Shown: positions 9,161 to 19,375 of the stretch, in pieces | Position numbering within the stretch: position 1 is the stretch's first letter | Layout: each line of letters opens with the position of its first letter | NCBI RefSeq assembly: GCF_016865525.2 | Contig: NZ_CP075169.1 | Coordinates: 1,860,337-1,924,336, forward strand | DNA: 64,000 nt | From: Sodalis ligni | Lineage (GTDB): Bacteria; Pseudomonadota; Gammaproteobacteria; Enterobacterales; Enterobacteriaceae | Direction: 5' to 3' | Program-made: the position numbers and the translations under genes | The notes under the pieces: model-generated | What the model was told of the DNA's origin: nothing | The model's input: the letters and a program-made list of their open reading frames with translations, nothing else | The model's database searches: none

Positions 9161-11293
9161 CTAAGCCGGTTTGAATCGGGTTTCAACATCCTGTTTGCGC
9201 GCTATCAGTTCAGGCAACAGTTCAAGCAACAGGCCGATTTGCTGTAGTACCAGCTGTTCCCTGGCTTCCGGCTCCGGCGCGATATGCTGGATGCGCTCAA
9301 TCAATTGATCCCGTTCCTGATTCACCCGCAGGGACAATTTATCCTGATATTGCAAGGCGTCGTCCACATAACAAGCGGCATCGTCCAGCACCTTCAGCAG
9401 CGCCGCCGAGGACATTTTTTCGCGATGGGCTCCCAGGGTGGAAATATAGCTCAGGAAGGTATGATTCAGACAAAGCAGCCGGAACGCCAGGTCCATCACC
9501 GCACCGGGCGTTCTGGATTCCGCCGCCATATTTGACACCACCGAGGCCAGCTCGGCGTCCTTGTTATGGGCGTCTCGCCGGGCAATCCGGTAGTCCAGGC
9601 GATTATCCTTGCCCTGATGGTACTGCACCAGGATGGCATCCAGATAACGGCAATTGGCGAAAAGGCTGTTATTCATTACCGCGGGCAGACGGCGAAAACG
9701 CCAGTCCGGCCAGATAAAACTCACCGCCGCCCAGGCGATGGCGCAGCCGACAAAGGTATCGAATACCCTGGGCAGCGCCACGTCGAACCCTTCCCCCAGC
9801 AAATTGAAGCATAGCATCACCAGCAGGGTAATAAACATGGTGGCCTGGGCGTACTGCCTGTTGCGAAAGGCAAAGAATAACGTGCCGCTGAGCACGATGA
9901 GGACCAGTTGCCCTTCGGTTGAAGGAACAAAATAGAGGATGGGCAGGCTCAGCAGGATGCCGCCGAGGGTGCCGATAATCCTCAGCGCCAACCGTCTCCT
10001 GGTGGCCTGGTAGTTGGGCTGGCAGACAAACAGGCTGGTGAGCATGATCCAGTAGCCATAATGCAGTCCGCTTAGCTGGATAAACGCGTAACCGACGCAC
10101 AGCACCAGGGACATTCGCACCGCATGGCGGAACAGCGCCGATTCCGGACTGAGATGGCTGCCGATACGCGATCGGATATCGCTGAACCCGGTCAGCTTAT
10201 CGTCCGCGAGATTATTTTCTTCCGGGCTATTGCGCGCTATCGCCTGTTCAGATTCGATGGTGGCCAATTGAGCGTCGATGGCGCGCAGATTATTCAGCAG
10301 ATTTTTAAGCCCATTGACCTGCCCCGGCCCGGCCCCGCGATCGATTGCCGCGTCCAGATGGCTGAAGGCGCGCTCGAAACGCTGGTCATGCTCATATTTC
10401 TGATGCAACAAAATAGATTGTGAAAGGGTGTCGCAGGCGCGGGCCTGCATAGCCAGCAGCCGCTGGAAACGAAACAGCACATCGCTGTAGCGCAGTTGTT
10501 CCCTCAGTTGCTGGTATTGCACATGGGATGAGCTGGCCCGTTCGTGAATATCCTGCGCGACAAAATAATAATGCAGCGCGCGTCGGGTGCCGCGTTGTCC
10601 GCGATCGCCGCGCAAACGGGTCAATAACGACGACTTGATCTGGTTCATCGCCTCCACGACGTCGCTGTTTGCCATGGCGACTTCAATCAGGGCGCGGTCA
10701 TCGGCATCCTCCAGATCGGGATCGAACAGATTGGCCTTGGCGTCGAGGTAACGGGCCAGAGCGTGGTAACCATGGGCAAGGTTATCCTGCAGCGGACGGA
10801 TGGGAAAAAGCATATGACCCAGCAGGGTAAGCACGTTGTACCAGATAGCCCCCGCCAGCAGCAGCGCCGGCTGCAGATACCAGGTTTGGTACATGGCGGC
10901 GCCCAGCATGGTATATACCGCTATCAGCAGTGCGCCGAAAGCGATGGTGGCGTATCGCTGGCCCAGCGCTCCCAGCAAAATGAAACCGCAGGTGGATACC
11001 GCCAGGCCGATGCCGAACAGCCATGGGTAAGGAAACAGCAGTTCGATGGATACCGCGGCAATGAAAAAACTCACCAAGGTGATCAGCAAATTGCGCAATC
11101 TGCCGCTCAGCCGATCGTCCAAATCCGTTAACGCCGCGGCCACCACCCCCAGCGTCAACGGTATGGTGAGGGTTGCCATATTGAACCACCAGGGCAAGAG
11201 CGCCGCGCCGGCCAAGGCGATAAAAATCCGTACGTTATAGCGCCAGCGGCTATCAAAAGCCAGGCGGCGAAATCCGGGTGCTACACTTCCCAC
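9161..11293 (-). CDS. yccS: YccS, FUSC-family inner-membrane transporter-like protein
   Basis: Large membrane protein of the YccS/YhfK (FUSC, aromatic-acid exporter-like) family with two blocks of transmembrane helices (about residues 15-150 and 390-530) separated by a cytoplasmic helical domain. 710 residues, E. coli 717-720. Start is GTG at 11291-11293 with GGA 6-8 bases before; no in-frame ATG exists upstream before a stop. Followed downstream by sxy, convergent. Substrate unknown in E. coli. Confidence 0.93.
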   Translation of the reverse strand: MGSVAPGFRRLAFDSRWRYNVRIFIALAGAALLPWWFNMATLTIPLTLGVVAAALTDLDDRLSGRLRNLLITLVSFFIAAVSIELLFPYPWLFGIGLAVSTCGFILLGALGQRYATIAFGALLIAVYTMLGAAMYQTWYLQPALLLAGAIWYNVLTLLGHMLFPIRPLQDNLAHGYHALARYLDAKANLFDPDLEDADDRALIEVAMANSDVVEAMNQIKSSLLTRLRGDRGQRGTRRALHYYFVAQDIHERASSSHVQYQQLREQLRYSDVLFRFQRLLAMQARACDTLSQSILLHQKYEHDQRFERAFSHLDAAIDRGAGPGQVNGLKNLLNNLRAIDAQLATIESEQAIARNSPEENNLADDKLTGFSDIRSRIGSHLSPESALFRHAVRMSLVLCVGYAFIQLSGLHYGYWIMLTSLFVCQPNYQATRRRLALRIIGTLGGILLSLPILYFVPSTEGQLVLIVLSGTLFFAFRNRQYAQATMFITLLVMLCFNLLGEGFDVALPRVFDTFVGCAIAWAAVSFIWPDWRFRRLPAVMNNSLFANCRYLDAILVQYHQGKDNRLDYRIARRDAHNKDAELASVVSNMAAESRTPGAVMDLAFRLLCLNHTFLSYISTLGAHREKMSSAALLKVLDDAACYVDDALQYQDKLSLRVNQERDQLIERIQHIAPEPEAREQLVLQQIGLLLELLPELIARKQDVETRFKPA

Positions 11294-11313
11294 TGCATGT
11301 CCTTATATTGGCG

Positions 11314-11760
11314 TTAACGATAGCGGCGTCGGTCGGGATTGATATGCAATTCTTCAGCCAGCTCCACCGGTACCACCCGCTGGCCCACCGGCCAGAGGGC
11401 GATGGCCGCCAGTTTGAAATGAGCGATGCCCGGCGGAATACCGATAATGGTCAGGCATTGGCCGATGCCGGTGACGATATGCGATAGACACAGCCACCAG
11501 CCGAAGAGCACCAGCCACAACAGATTCAATAGCGTGCCGCCGGATGACAAGACCACATTGCGGTTCTCAGGATAGAGTATGTCCACATGAACGGTGGTAT
11601 TGCCAAAGGGTACCAGTGAGTATTTGGTTATCTCCCAGCATGAACGGGTGAAAGGCCAGGTGATGATGAGTATCAGGCTTACGACAGTGGCCAGCAGCCA
11701 CCCCAGGGTGGTAAAAAAACCACCTAAGATAAAATTGAGCAAATTGAGTAAAGTACGCAT
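11314..11760 (-). CDS. yccF: YccF, DUF307 inner-membrane protein
   Basis: Small membrane protein of about 148 residues with two copies of the YccF domain (each with a NLL/NF...GGxxxxLxW pattern) and four membrane segments. Start MRTLLNLLNFI at 11760, matching E. coli; two ATGs lie just upstream in frame. The gap to yccS is 20 bases, so the two form an operon. Function unknown. Confidence 0.93.
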   Translation of the reverse strand: MRTLLNLLNFILGGFFTTLGWLLATVVSLILIITWPFTRSCWEITKYSLVPFGNTTVHVDILYPENRNVVLSSGGTLLNLLWLVLFGWWLCLSHIVTGIGQCLTIIGIPPGIAHFKLAAIALWPVGQRVVPVELAEELHINPDRRRYR

Positions 11761-11919
11761 TATTCCCATTGTCTGTTTTTGCAGGTGTGAAGGTTGTTTC
11801 GGTAGGCTACCACAGTAGAATGAAGACTATTCTACCCTGATTTCCAGGCCGGGGCAGAACAAGTTAATATGGGTAGCAGACCCCCTTGCGTCTTAACGAA
11901 AAGGAATCGCGGCAACCCT

Positions 11920-13974
11920 ATGGAACTGAAATCGACTTCCCTCGGCAAGCATCTGGCACAGCATCCCTATAATCGGGTGCAATTGTTACACGCCGGCGTC
12001 GAGGTCAGCGGCGATAAGCACCATTACATTATTCCCTTTAATGAAATTCTGGCCATTCGCTGCAAGCGGGGAATTGTCTGGGGCGAGCTGGAGTTCGAAT
12101 TGCCCGGGGCGAAGGTAGTTCGTCTTCACGGCACGGAGTGGCAGGAAACGCAGCGGTTTTATCACCACCTGCAAAAAAGCTGGCTCGATTGGAGCCGTGA
12201 TATGAGCGATGTGTGCGCCGATGTGCTCCGCCAGCAGGTGATAGCCATTGAACAGGCCGCGGCCCGGGATCAATGGTTCCAGGCGAGCCGGCTGGCGGCG
12301 CTGCAAGACAGCATCCGCGAGGCGTTTGCGTCTTTGCCGTTGCCGCTGGCGCGCCTGGAGGAGTTTGAACACTGCCGCGACAACTACCGCCTGTGCCTGA
12401 AATGGCTCGAGCAGGGCCCGGCGATGGCGCTGCGCTGCAACCAGCAGTGGACGAATAACATGCTGGAACAGCATAAAGACTATTTTGATACCGTCGAAAG
12501 TTCTCCCCTTAATCTTTCTCAAAGCCGCGCGGTGGTTAACGGTGAAAACGCCCTGCTGGTGCTGGCGGGCGCCGGCAGCGGCAAAACCTCGGTGCTGGTG
12601 GCCCGCGCCGGCTGGCTGTTGAGACGCAGGGAAGCCGATCCGGAGCAAATACTGATGCTGGCCTTCGGACGGCAGGCGGCGGCGGAAATGGATGAGCGCA
12701 TCCGGTTGCGCCTGCGGGTGGAGGGCATCCGATCCTGGACTTTCCATGCCCTGGCCCTGTTTATTATCCGGCAAGGCAGTAAAAAGGCGCCGGCCATAAG
12801 CGCTTTGGAGAGTGATGGCCCGGCGCGGCGAGCATTATTGATAACGCAATGGCGCCAGCAGTGTAGTGAGAAAAAACCCCAGGCAAAAGGCTGGCGGCAA
12901 CTGATCGTCGAGGAACTGGGATGGGACGTCCCGGAAGGGGAGTATTGGCAGGACGAACGGCTGGCACAGCGTCTGGCGCCCCGTATCGAGCGATGGATCG
13001 GCTTGATGCGCATGCACGGCGGCACCCAGGCGGAAATGATCCAGCAGGCACCCGATGATTTACACGATGTCTTTCAAAAACGTATCCGCCTGCTGTCGCC
13101 ATTGCTGAAAGCCTGGAAACAGGCCCTTAAAGAGGAAGGCGCGGTGGATTTTGCCGGACTGATGCACCAGGCGGTGGATATCTTGCAAAAAGGCCGGTTT
13201 ATCAGCCCTTGGAAACATATCCTGGTGGATGAATACCAGGACATATCCCCCCAGCGCATAAAGTTATTGGAAGCGCTGTGCCGGCAGAATCGCCGAACGT
13301 CGCTGTTTGCCGTCGGCGACGATTGGCAGGCCATTTATCGTTTCAGCGGCGCCGAGCTCTCCCTGACCACCGGCTTTACCGAACGTTTCGACGCCGGAGC
13401 GCAGTGTGCCCTGGATACCACCTATCGTTTCAACCAGCGTATCGGTGAAATCGCCACGGCGTTTGTGCTGCAAAATCCCTATCAGCTCAAAAAAGACCTG
13501 AATAGTTTGACTAAAGGCACCAAAAAATCCGTTTTGATCCTGCCCGACTCTCAACTTGAGACGCTACTGAATAAGCTCAGCGGCTTCGCCCTGCCCGCGG
13601 AACGGATCCTGATACTGGCCCGCTACCATTATCTGCGGCCGTCCCTGCTGGATAAAGCGGTAACCCGCTGGCCAACCCTGAATATCGATTTTATGACCAT
13701 GCACGGCAGCAAAGGGCAACAGGCGGATTACGTCATCATTATCGGCATGAATGAGGGCAAGGACGGCTTCCCCGCGGCGGCGCGTGAAACCGTGTTCGAA
13801 CGGGTCTTGCTGCCGCAGCCGGAGGATTTCCCCGATGCCGAGGAGCGGCGTCTGCTGTATGTCGCCCTCACCAGGGCAAAGCAGCAGGTATGGTTGCTGC
13901 ACGATTCCGGGCAGCCGTCGGTATTTATCGAGACATTAGCGCAGTTGGGCGTGCCTAAAGTACATAAACCTTGA
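11920..13974 (+). CDS. helD: DNA helicase IV
   Basis: UvrD/Rep-type superfamily 1 helicase, 3' to 5'. 684 residues, exactly the E. coli length, from ATG at 11920. Walker A LAGAGSGKTSVL (about residues 211-222), motif II VDEYQDISP (about residue 440), motif III GDDWQAIY and motif VI YVALTRAKQQV are intact. It has the family-specific N-terminal extension. Divergent from yccF. Confidence 0.96.
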   Translation: MELKSTSLGKHLAQHPYNRVQLLHAGVEVSGDKHHYIIPFNEILAIRCKRGIVWGELEFELPGAKVVRLHGTEWQETQRFYHHLQKSWLDWSRDMSDVCADVLRQQVIAIEQAAARDQWFQASRLAALQDSIREAFASLPLPLARLEEFEHCRDNYRLCLKWLEQGPAMALRCNQQWTNNMLEQHKDYFDTVESSPLNLSQSRAVVNGENALLVLAGAGSGKTSVLVARAGWLLRRREADPEQILMLAFGRQAAAEMDERIRLRLRVEGIRSWTFHALALFIIRQGSKKAPAISALESDGPARRALLITQWRQQCSEKKPQAKGWRQLIVEELGWDVPEGEYWQDERLAQRLAPRIERWIGLMRMHGGTQAEMIQQAPDDLHDVFQKRIRLLSPLLKAWKQALKEEGAVDFAGLMHQAVDILQKGRFISPWKHILVDEYQDISPQRIKLLEALCRQNRRTSLFAVGDDWQAIYRFSGAELSLTTGFTERFDAGAQCALDTTYRFNQRIGEIATAFVLQNPYQLKKDLNSLTKGTKKSVLILPDSQLETLLNKLSGFALPAERILILARYHYLRPSLLDKAVTRWPTLNIDFMTMHGSKGQQADYVIIIGMNEGKDGFPAAARETVFERVLLPQPEDFPDAEERRLLYVALTRAKQQVWLLHDSGQPSVFIETLAQLGVPKVHKP

Positions 13975-14009
13975 GGAACCGGACGGTTGCAATCACCGTC
14001 CGGAGCCGG

Positions 14010-14468
14010 TTATCGCAAACGGTCGGTGAGATAACGCTGGTAATCGGGGATTTCGATTTGAATCTCGCCGCTGAATAATGCGGAGCTTATTAATAAATCT
14101 GCGGTTGAACGATTGGTGGCCACGGGAATATTCCACACGGTCGCCAGCCGCAGCAACGCTTTTACATCGGGATCGTGCGGTACGGCATTCAATGGGTCCC
14201 AGAAGAAAATCAATACATCGATTTTGCCTTCCGATATCAGTGCTCCCACCTGCTGATCGCCGCCCATCGGTCCGCTCAACATACTGTGCACCGGCAGTCC
14301 GGTACTCCTCTGCACCAGATTCCCGGTAGTCCCGGTGGCGTAAAGGGTATGCTCCGCCAGAACGGGCTTATTGATCTCGACCCAGTTGAGCAACGATTGT
14401 TTGCAGTGATCGTGAGCGACCAAGGCAATATGTTTGCGTATGGCGATGGTACGGGTGATTGACTCCAT
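14010..14468 (-). CDS. mgsA: Methylglyoxal synthase
   Basis: Converts dihydroxyacetone phosphate to methylglyoxal and phosphate, a bypass of lower glycolysis under phosphate limitation. 152 residues, complete. Active-site motifs [13 protein letters not shown] (catalytic Asp about residue 71) and [18 protein letters not shown] are present. Converges with helD. Confidence 0.97.
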   Translation of the reverse strand: MESITRTIAIRKHIALVAHDHCKQSLLNWVEINKPVLAEHTLYATGTTGNLVQRSTGLPVHSMLSGPMGGDQQVGALISEGKIDVLIFFWDPLNAVPHDPDVKALLRLATVWNIPVATNRSTADLLISSALFSGEIQIEIPDYQRYLTDRLR

Positions 14469-14563
14469 ATACTTTCCTTTAATGAAATTTACGCTGTCTA
14501 TAGACTATCGAAAGTCGATTTCACTGCAAACCATTTAATGCTGACTCTGGTAATGCCACGCGC

Positions 14564-15190
14564 TCAGTCCAGCCACTGGGGACGGGTACTTGACCCGGAG
14601 GGCAGAAACCAGAAACGCAACATTTGCTCGATATGGGCGGCGGTGCTGTTCTGAAGGGGAGACGCAATCCATGCATCCGCGGCCGGGCTCTCATTGGGAG
14701 CGGGAAGCCGAGGCGGCATTGGCAACGTGGCGCCATACTCTCTCTCGTGATGCCGCAGAGCCGCCATCACCCCCTCATTGCCCACCGGCAAGCGGCTGTA
14801 AGCCGCATTCACCGCCGCATCATGTTCATCCAAAAGTGTTAGCACCGGCAGGCTGATAAAATGATCAATCTCATCGCGGGTGGTGAGCGGCGGCAGCCGA
14901 AACCGCAAGCGATGTGCATTCCAGGTATCGAACAGCACAATCAGGTAGAACGGTCGATAAATTCCCAGCCTATCATAGTCATGGTAAGCCCTGCGATTCA
15001 GGGTGAATACCAGTTGGTGCCCGCCCTGGGCTAACTCAAGGCTGCCGGCGCCGCGTAACAGTATGCTATTCACTGGCGTACCGTCGACTATCAATAATTC
15101 CATGGCCTGCGGCAATTGCAGAGTCGTCGCTAACGCGGGCAGGCCCGTAAAGAGGCTTATCCCGATAACAATGACGCGCAAAAAATTCAT
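14564..15190 (-). CDS. yccT: YccT (CsgI-like), DUF2057 periplasmic protein
   Basis: Exported protein with an N-terminal signal peptide (cleavage after ALA, about residue 22) and a DUF2057 fold. The E. coli homologue has been described as a curli-assembly inhibitor. 208 residues against 220 in E. coli. Located between mgsA and yccU in the conserved order. Confidence 0.9.
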   Translation of the reverse strand: MNFLRVIVIGISLFTGLPALATTLQLPQAMELLIVDGTPVNSILLRGAGSLELAQGGHQLVFTLNRRAYHDYDRLGIYRPFYLIVLFDTWNAHRLRFRLPPLTTRDEIDHFISLPVLTLLDEHDAAVNAAYSRLPVGNEGVMAALRHHEREYGATLPMPPRLPAPNESPAADAWIASPLQNSTAAHIEQMLRFWFLPSGSSTRPQWLD

Positions 15191-15368
15191 TATGTTCCCT
15201 CGCCGGATATCATTGACTACTTATATATTTAGAATGTACATAATAATATTTTTGTAGCATTTATTCACAAATATTTTTATTTTGAAATTATTTGATTAAC
15301 CTTAATTATCTTGCTTTTTTCACCGCTGGTATACACTTAATCAACAAGTATGAAACCGGAGAAACGTC

Positions 15369-15782
15369 ATGACCGATACCGACATTGCCGACATTTTGAC
15401 GTCCGTGAAGACGATTGCCCTGGTGGGGGCCAGTGAAAAGCCTGCGCGGGCCAGCCACGATGTCATGGCTTATTTACTTGAACAGGGCTATCAGGTTTTC
15501 CCGGTTAATCCCATACTGGCGGGGCGTGAGATCCTGGGTCAACGAGTCTACGCCGATCTGGCGAGTATACCGGTTAAGGTGGATATGGTGGATATCTTTC
15601 GGCGTTCAGAGGCGGTATATGACCTGACCCAGGAGGCCATTACCATTGATGCCAAGGTATTATGGACGCAGTTGGGCGTAGTGAACGAACAGGCGGCGGT
15701 GTTGGCGAAAAATGTCGGTATGAAGGTTGTGATGGATCGCTGCCCGAAAATCGAGATCAGGCGGCTGGGGCTGGCGAAATGA
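15369..15782 (+). CDS. yccU: YccU, CoA-binding Rossmann-fold protein
   Basis: 137 residues forming a single CoA_binding domain, with the early glycine motif TIALVGASEKPARASH and the late stretch VVMDRCPKIE typical of YccU. Role unknown. ATG at 15369 follows GGAGAAA at 15358-15364. Confidence 0.94.
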   Translation: MTDTDIADILTSVKTIALVGASEKPARASHDVMAYLLEQGYQVFPVNPILAGREILGQRVYADLASIPVKVDMVDIFRRSEAVYDLTQEAITIDAKVLWTQLGVVNEQAAVLAKNVGMKVVMDRCPKIEIRRLGLAK

Positions 15783-15823
15783 ATATAGAGTTACGCGGGC
15801 GGGACCGCCCGCGTCATAGTTAA

Positions 15824-16141
15824 TCAGTTTCTCAACCGTGGTGCCTGCAGTTGCTGGCGTATAGACTCCGCCAAATCGTCCAGGGTCGGTTGTTCCGGAT
15901 GTACCGGCGCCGTTTCATAATTCAGCTGGACTTCGGCAAGATAGGTGTGCACCGGCTTGCCTTCGTCGTCTTCCATCACCACATGGTACCAAGGGGCGGC
16001 GCGAAGCTTGTCGTCAGCCGCAATCTCGTCAAGTGACGGCTTTTCCAGGGAGTATTCGGGGTCGACATCGATGATGACACCCAAATAGCCCAGTAGCTTG
16101 TGGCGGACCTGTTGTCCGATTCCAAATTTGCTGGCAATCAT
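15824..16141 (-). CDS. hspQ: Heat-shock protein HspQ
   Basis: Hemimethylated-DNA-binding/YccV fold; in E. coli HspQ is a heat-shock protein that acts as a specificity-enhancing factor for Lon. 105 residues, complete; conserved [23 protein letters not shown]. Convergent with yccU. Confidence 0.95.
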   Translation of the reverse strand: MIASKFGIGQQVRHKLLGYLGVIIDVDPEYSLEKPSLDEIAADDKLRAAPWYHVVMEDDEGKPVHTYLAEVQLNYETAPVHPEQPTLDDLAESIRQQLQAPRLRN

Positions 16142-16220
16142 AAAGAGCTCCCGCGTACGTAATAGTGCCTTATCCTAAATATGGGGGATACGCGGACAAT
16201 ATCAAGGGAGGGCGGTCTTT

Positions 16221-17411
16221 TTAAATTACCCGGCAAGCGAAACCCTTTAGATAAAGGCCTTCCGGGTAGGGGGCCGACACGGGATGATCGGCCGCCTGGC
16301 GGAATTGCTCGATAAATTGTATGTCTCTGTGGGCATCAAGGGCGGCATCGGCAATGATCTTTTGGAACAGATCGGTGGTCATCAGCCCGGAGCATGAGAA
16401 AGTAAGCAAAATACCCTCCGGCGCCAGCAGTTGGAGCGCCAGCATATTAATATCTTTATAACCGCGGCAGGCGCTGGCCAGCTGGTTTTTGTTTTCCACA
16501 AATTTCGGCGGATCCATGACTATCATGTCGAACTGCCGGCCCTGTTCGCGGTATTGCCTCAGCAGTTGAAAAACGTCTTCTCGTACAAATTCGGCTTTGC
16601 CCACGTCCAGATGATTGCGTTCAACGTTTTGCCTGGCGATATCCAGCACATGCTGGGAGGTATCCACATTCGTCACCTGCAGGCAGTCCCCCATCAAGGC
16701 TGCCACGCTAAAGGCGCCTGTATAGGAAAAGCAGTTCAGGACACGGCGTCCGGCGGCATATTTACGCGCGGCCAGGCGGCTGTCCCGTTGATCCAGATAA
16801 AATCCGGTTTTGTGGCCCTGGGTGATATCCACCAGCAAAGACATATCGTGCTCGCGTATCGCCAGCAAATCCGGAGGGGTTTCGCCGGTTATTAATCCGC
16901 AGGTCAGCTCCAAGCCTTCCTTTTTTCGCACCGCGACGTCTGATCGGTCATAAATAGAACAGGCCGGGTAGCATTGCTGCAAAGCCAGAATCAGCGCGGC
17001 GCGATGGTATTCCGCACCGGCGGAGAGCAGTTGCAATACCAGGAAATTACCGTAGCGATCAATGGTAATGCCCGGCAAACCGTCCGATTCACCGGCAATC
17101 ACCCGGTAGGCGTCCAGATTATCGCGTTTTGCCAACAAATCCCGTAAGCGTTGCGCGGTGGTCAACCGCCGGACAAAGAAGTCTGTATCAATGGATTCCT
17201 CGGCTTGGAAAGTCCAGACGCGGGCACGGATTTGCGACTGGGGAGAATAGGCGCCGCGGGCCAGCCAATTTCCCTTATCGTCGCAAATGTCGATGGTCTC
17301 ACCGGATTGCGTTTTGCCGTCCACCCGCTGCACGGCGCCGGAAAAGACCCAGGGATGCCGGCGAAGCAAGGATTTTTCCCGGCCTTTGGCAAGAAATAAA
17401 CGTTTTGTCAT
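16221..17411 (-). CDS. rlmI: 23S rRNA m5C1962 methyltransferase
   Basis: SAM-dependent methyltransferase with an N-terminal PUA domain (about residues 1-80) and a Rossmann domain: SAM-binding stretch [16 protein letters not shown] (about residue 220) and catalytic-loop motif MDPPKF (about residue 300). 396 residues, as in E. coli. The 8-residue stem at its N-terminus (MTKRLFLA) fits the family. Confidence 0.96.
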   Translation of the reverse strand: MTKRLFLAKGREKSLLRRHPWVFSGAVQRVDGKTQSGETIDICDDKGNWLARGAYSPQSQIRARVWTFQAEESIDTDFFVRRLTTAQRLRDLLAKRDNLDAYRVIAGESDGLPGITIDRYGNFLVLQLLSAGAEYHRAALILALQQCYPACSIYDRSDVAVRKKEGLELTCGLITGETPPDLLAIREHDMSLLVDITQGHKTGFYLDQRDSRLAARKYAAGRRVLNCFSYTGAFSVAALMGDCLQVTNVDTSQHVLDIARQNVERNHLDVGKAEFVREDVFQLLRQYREQGRQFDMIVMDPPKFVENKNQLASACRGYKDINMLALQLLAPEGILLTFSCSGLMTTDLFQKIIADAALDAHRDIQFIEQFRQAADHPVSAPYPEGLYLKGFACRVI

Positions 17412-17498
17412 CTTGAATTATACTGATTAAGGGAAAGAGCGCCATTTTGCGAATAAGCGCGGACAATTGCAAACATTAGCCGTTAACCAGGGGGAATG

Positions 17499-17780
17499 AT
17501 GAGCAAGGTATGTACCTCAATCTATATTTACGGCGTAGTGCAAGGGGTGGGGTTCCGTTATCACGCCCAGCATCGGGCTCAAGATTTGGGGTTGGTGGGC
17601 TACGTACGTAATCTCGACGATGGCGGCGTTGAAGTGGTGGCCTGCGGCGAGGGCGCTCAGCTGGACAAATTTCAAGACTGGCTAAAACAAGGGGGCCCGC
17701 AGCGCCCGTATTGAAAAATCCTAAGCGAACCAAAACCGGTTGTTGAAAGCGAATTCAACGGCTTTAAGGTCCGCTATTGA
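17499..17780 (+). pseudogene. acyP: Acylphosphatase, two compensating indels
   Basis: Acylphosphatases hydrolyse carboxyl phosphates. The first 65 codons are normal (VQGVGFRY with catalytic Arg, later [15 protein letters not shown] with the Asn region). At the G-run at 17690-17696 the frame slips (+1, or -2) and hits TGA at 17712-17714; about 10 codons later an A-run (17713-17718) is one A short and the original frame resumes as ILSEPKPVVESEFNGFKVRY to TGA at 17778-17780. As written the product stops after about 71 residues without the last strand. Either broken or mis-sequenced. Confidence 0.88.
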
Positions 17781-17782
17781 GA

Positions 17783-18109
17783 TCAAATACATTTCACGGG
17801 TTTTGGCAAACCGGCGATTTTGGTGGCCTGTTTTGCCGGCCCTTGAGGAAATAACCGATAGAGGTAACTGCTGTTGCCTTTCTCCTCGCCGTATTTTTGC
17901 CCCATGGCCTTAACCAGCATACGGATGGCGGGAGAAGTATTGAACTGCAGGTAGAAATCCCGGACAAAATGAATCACCTGCCAATGCGCCTCCGTCAGTT
18001 TAATCTGTTCCTGTTCGGCAATGGCTTCTGCCAGCGCTTCGTGCCAATCATCGATATTTTTCAGATAACCCTGCGCATCGGTTTCAATGTCTTTGCCGTT
18101 AAATTCCAT
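17783..18109 (-). CDS. tusE: Sulfurtransferase TusE
   Basis: DsrC-like sulfur carrier that passes sulfur from TusBCD to MnmA for 2-thiouridine in tRNA. 108 residues from the ATG at 18109, giving [11 protein letters not shown]; a start 4 codons upstream is possible. The C-terminal tail [19 protein letters not shown] with the penultimate active Cys is intact. Confidence 0.96.
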   Translation of the reverse strand: MEFNGKDIETDAQGYLKNIDDWHEALAEAIAEQEQIKLTEAHWQVIHFVRDFYLQFNTSPAIRMLVKAMGQKYGEEKGNSSYLYRLFPQGPAKQATKIAGLPKPVKCI

Positions 18110-18237
18110 CCTGTTCCCCATAACTCGTCAACCTGGCGGGTTATGTTAGCAAATGTACCGATAAACGGCATACAGCAAAAAGGGCCTTCATAGCTGACGG
18201 CCCTCGATGCGTTTTGCGCAGCCTGAAAGCTCGCCAA

Positions 18238-18897
18238 TCAATTGTTGCGCATAAAGCCCAGGATGCTCAGCAGGCTGACGAATATATTATACAGTGAAAC
18301 GTAAAGACCCATGGTAGCGCGGATATAATTGGTTTCCCCGCCATGGATGATATTACTGGTTTCCCATAAAATGGCGCCCGACGAAAACAGGATAAACAAG
18401 ACGCTTACCGCCATTGACAGGGCCGGTATATGCAGGAACAGATTGGCGATGACCGCCACCAGCAAAACGACGAACCCGGCCAACATCATACCCGACAGGA
18501 ACGACATATCTTTACGGGTGGTGAGAACATAGGCGGAACAGCAGAAAAACACCAGAGCGGTTCCTCCCAGCGCCAGCATAATGATTTCACCGGCCCCGGA
18601 GGCCAGCAACATGCTCAGCAGCGGTCCAAGGCTGTATCCCAGAAAACCGGTGAATGCAAAGGCCGCCAGAATGCCCGCCGGCCTGTCGGCCAAACGGTAT
18701 GTCAGGAACATCAGGCCGTAAAAGCCGGCCATCATGAGAATCAGTCCCGGCGCGGGCAGGTGCAGCAGGGTGCTGGCGGTGGCCGTTACTGCGGAAAAGC
18801 CCAGGGTCAGCGAGAGCAGAAAATAGGTATTGCGCAGCACTTTATGGGTGCTTAGCAATGAGCGCTCGCGGGTGGATGTCGCGACCAAACGATCCAT
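18238..18897 (-). CDS. yccA: YccA, BI-1-family FtsH modulator
   Basis: Seven-helix inner-membrane protein of the Bax-inhibitor-1 family; in E. coli it is a substrate and modulator of the FtsH protease. 219 residues from [15 protein letters not shown] at 18897, equal to E. coli; the frame is open 10 codons further up. GAGG lies just in front of this ATG (positions 18905-18908 on the plus strand read CCTC). Confidence 0.94.
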   Translation of the reverse strand: MDRLVATSTRERSLLSTHKVLRNTYFLLSLTLGFSAVTATASTLLHLPAPGLILMMAGFYGLMFLTYRLADRPAGILAAFAFTGFLGYSLGPLLSMLLASGAGEIIMLALGGTALVFFCCSAYVLTTRKDMSFLSGMMLAGFVVLLVAVIANLFLHIPALSMAVSVLFILFSSGAILWETSNIIHGGETNYIRATMGLYVSLYNIFVSLLSILGFMRNN

Positions 18898-19126
18898 AGG
18901 TTTTACCTCTTGGTGGAAAATAATCATCGGTATGTGGCTGTCAGATTAATGGCCGTATGACGCCCCACCTAATCGTTTTACCCTTCTTTACGCATAGAAA
19001 GGCTGGTTTATCGGCTTATAATGTATAGGGATCATCCATCAGCAGGACTAGCGGTGAAATTTCAAGCGATTAGAACATTTCTCCCTTTACAACAGAAACG
19101 ACTCTGTTTATAGTTCGCCTCGTGGC

Positions 19127-19214
19127 GGAGGAGTGGCCGAGCGGTTGAAGGCCCCGGTCTTGAAACCCGGCGACGCGAAAGCGTTCGTGAGTTCGAATCT
19201 CCCCTCCTCCGCCA
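19127..19214 (+). tRNA. serT: tRNA-Ser (TGA anticodon)
   Basis: 88-nt class II tRNA including CCA, with acceptor GGAGGAG/CTCCTCC, anticodon loop CTTGAAA, long variable arm and TTCGAAT T-loop. Sits upstream of yccA as in E. coli. Its 3' end is the attachment site of the island that follows. Confidence 0.97.
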
Positions 19215-19216
19215 CT
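19206..19216. repeat. attL core
   Basis: CCTCCGCCACT: last bases of serT including CCA, repeated at 38450-38460. Confidence 0.8.
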
Positions 19217-19327
19217 CTCACTTCTACCAACCTCTCCTAAAGTCTACTAAATCCAGTCTCTACCTGTTGTTACTCAAGTTTTCAATATCCCAACGTCTAC
19301 CTAAGTCGCTTGAAATCCACGCTTATG

Positions 19328-19350
19328 CGGGGTATATATGGGGTATAAAA
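19328..19350. repeat. Candidate integrase arm sites, left end
   Basis: Two copies of a GGGGTATA-type motif (GGGGTATATAT, GGGGTATAAAA) 11 bases apart, about 110 bases inside attL. The same pair occurs inside attR (38366-38390). Confidence 0.55.
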
Positions 19351-19375
19351 TTATCTCCTTTGAAAAGTACCCCAG

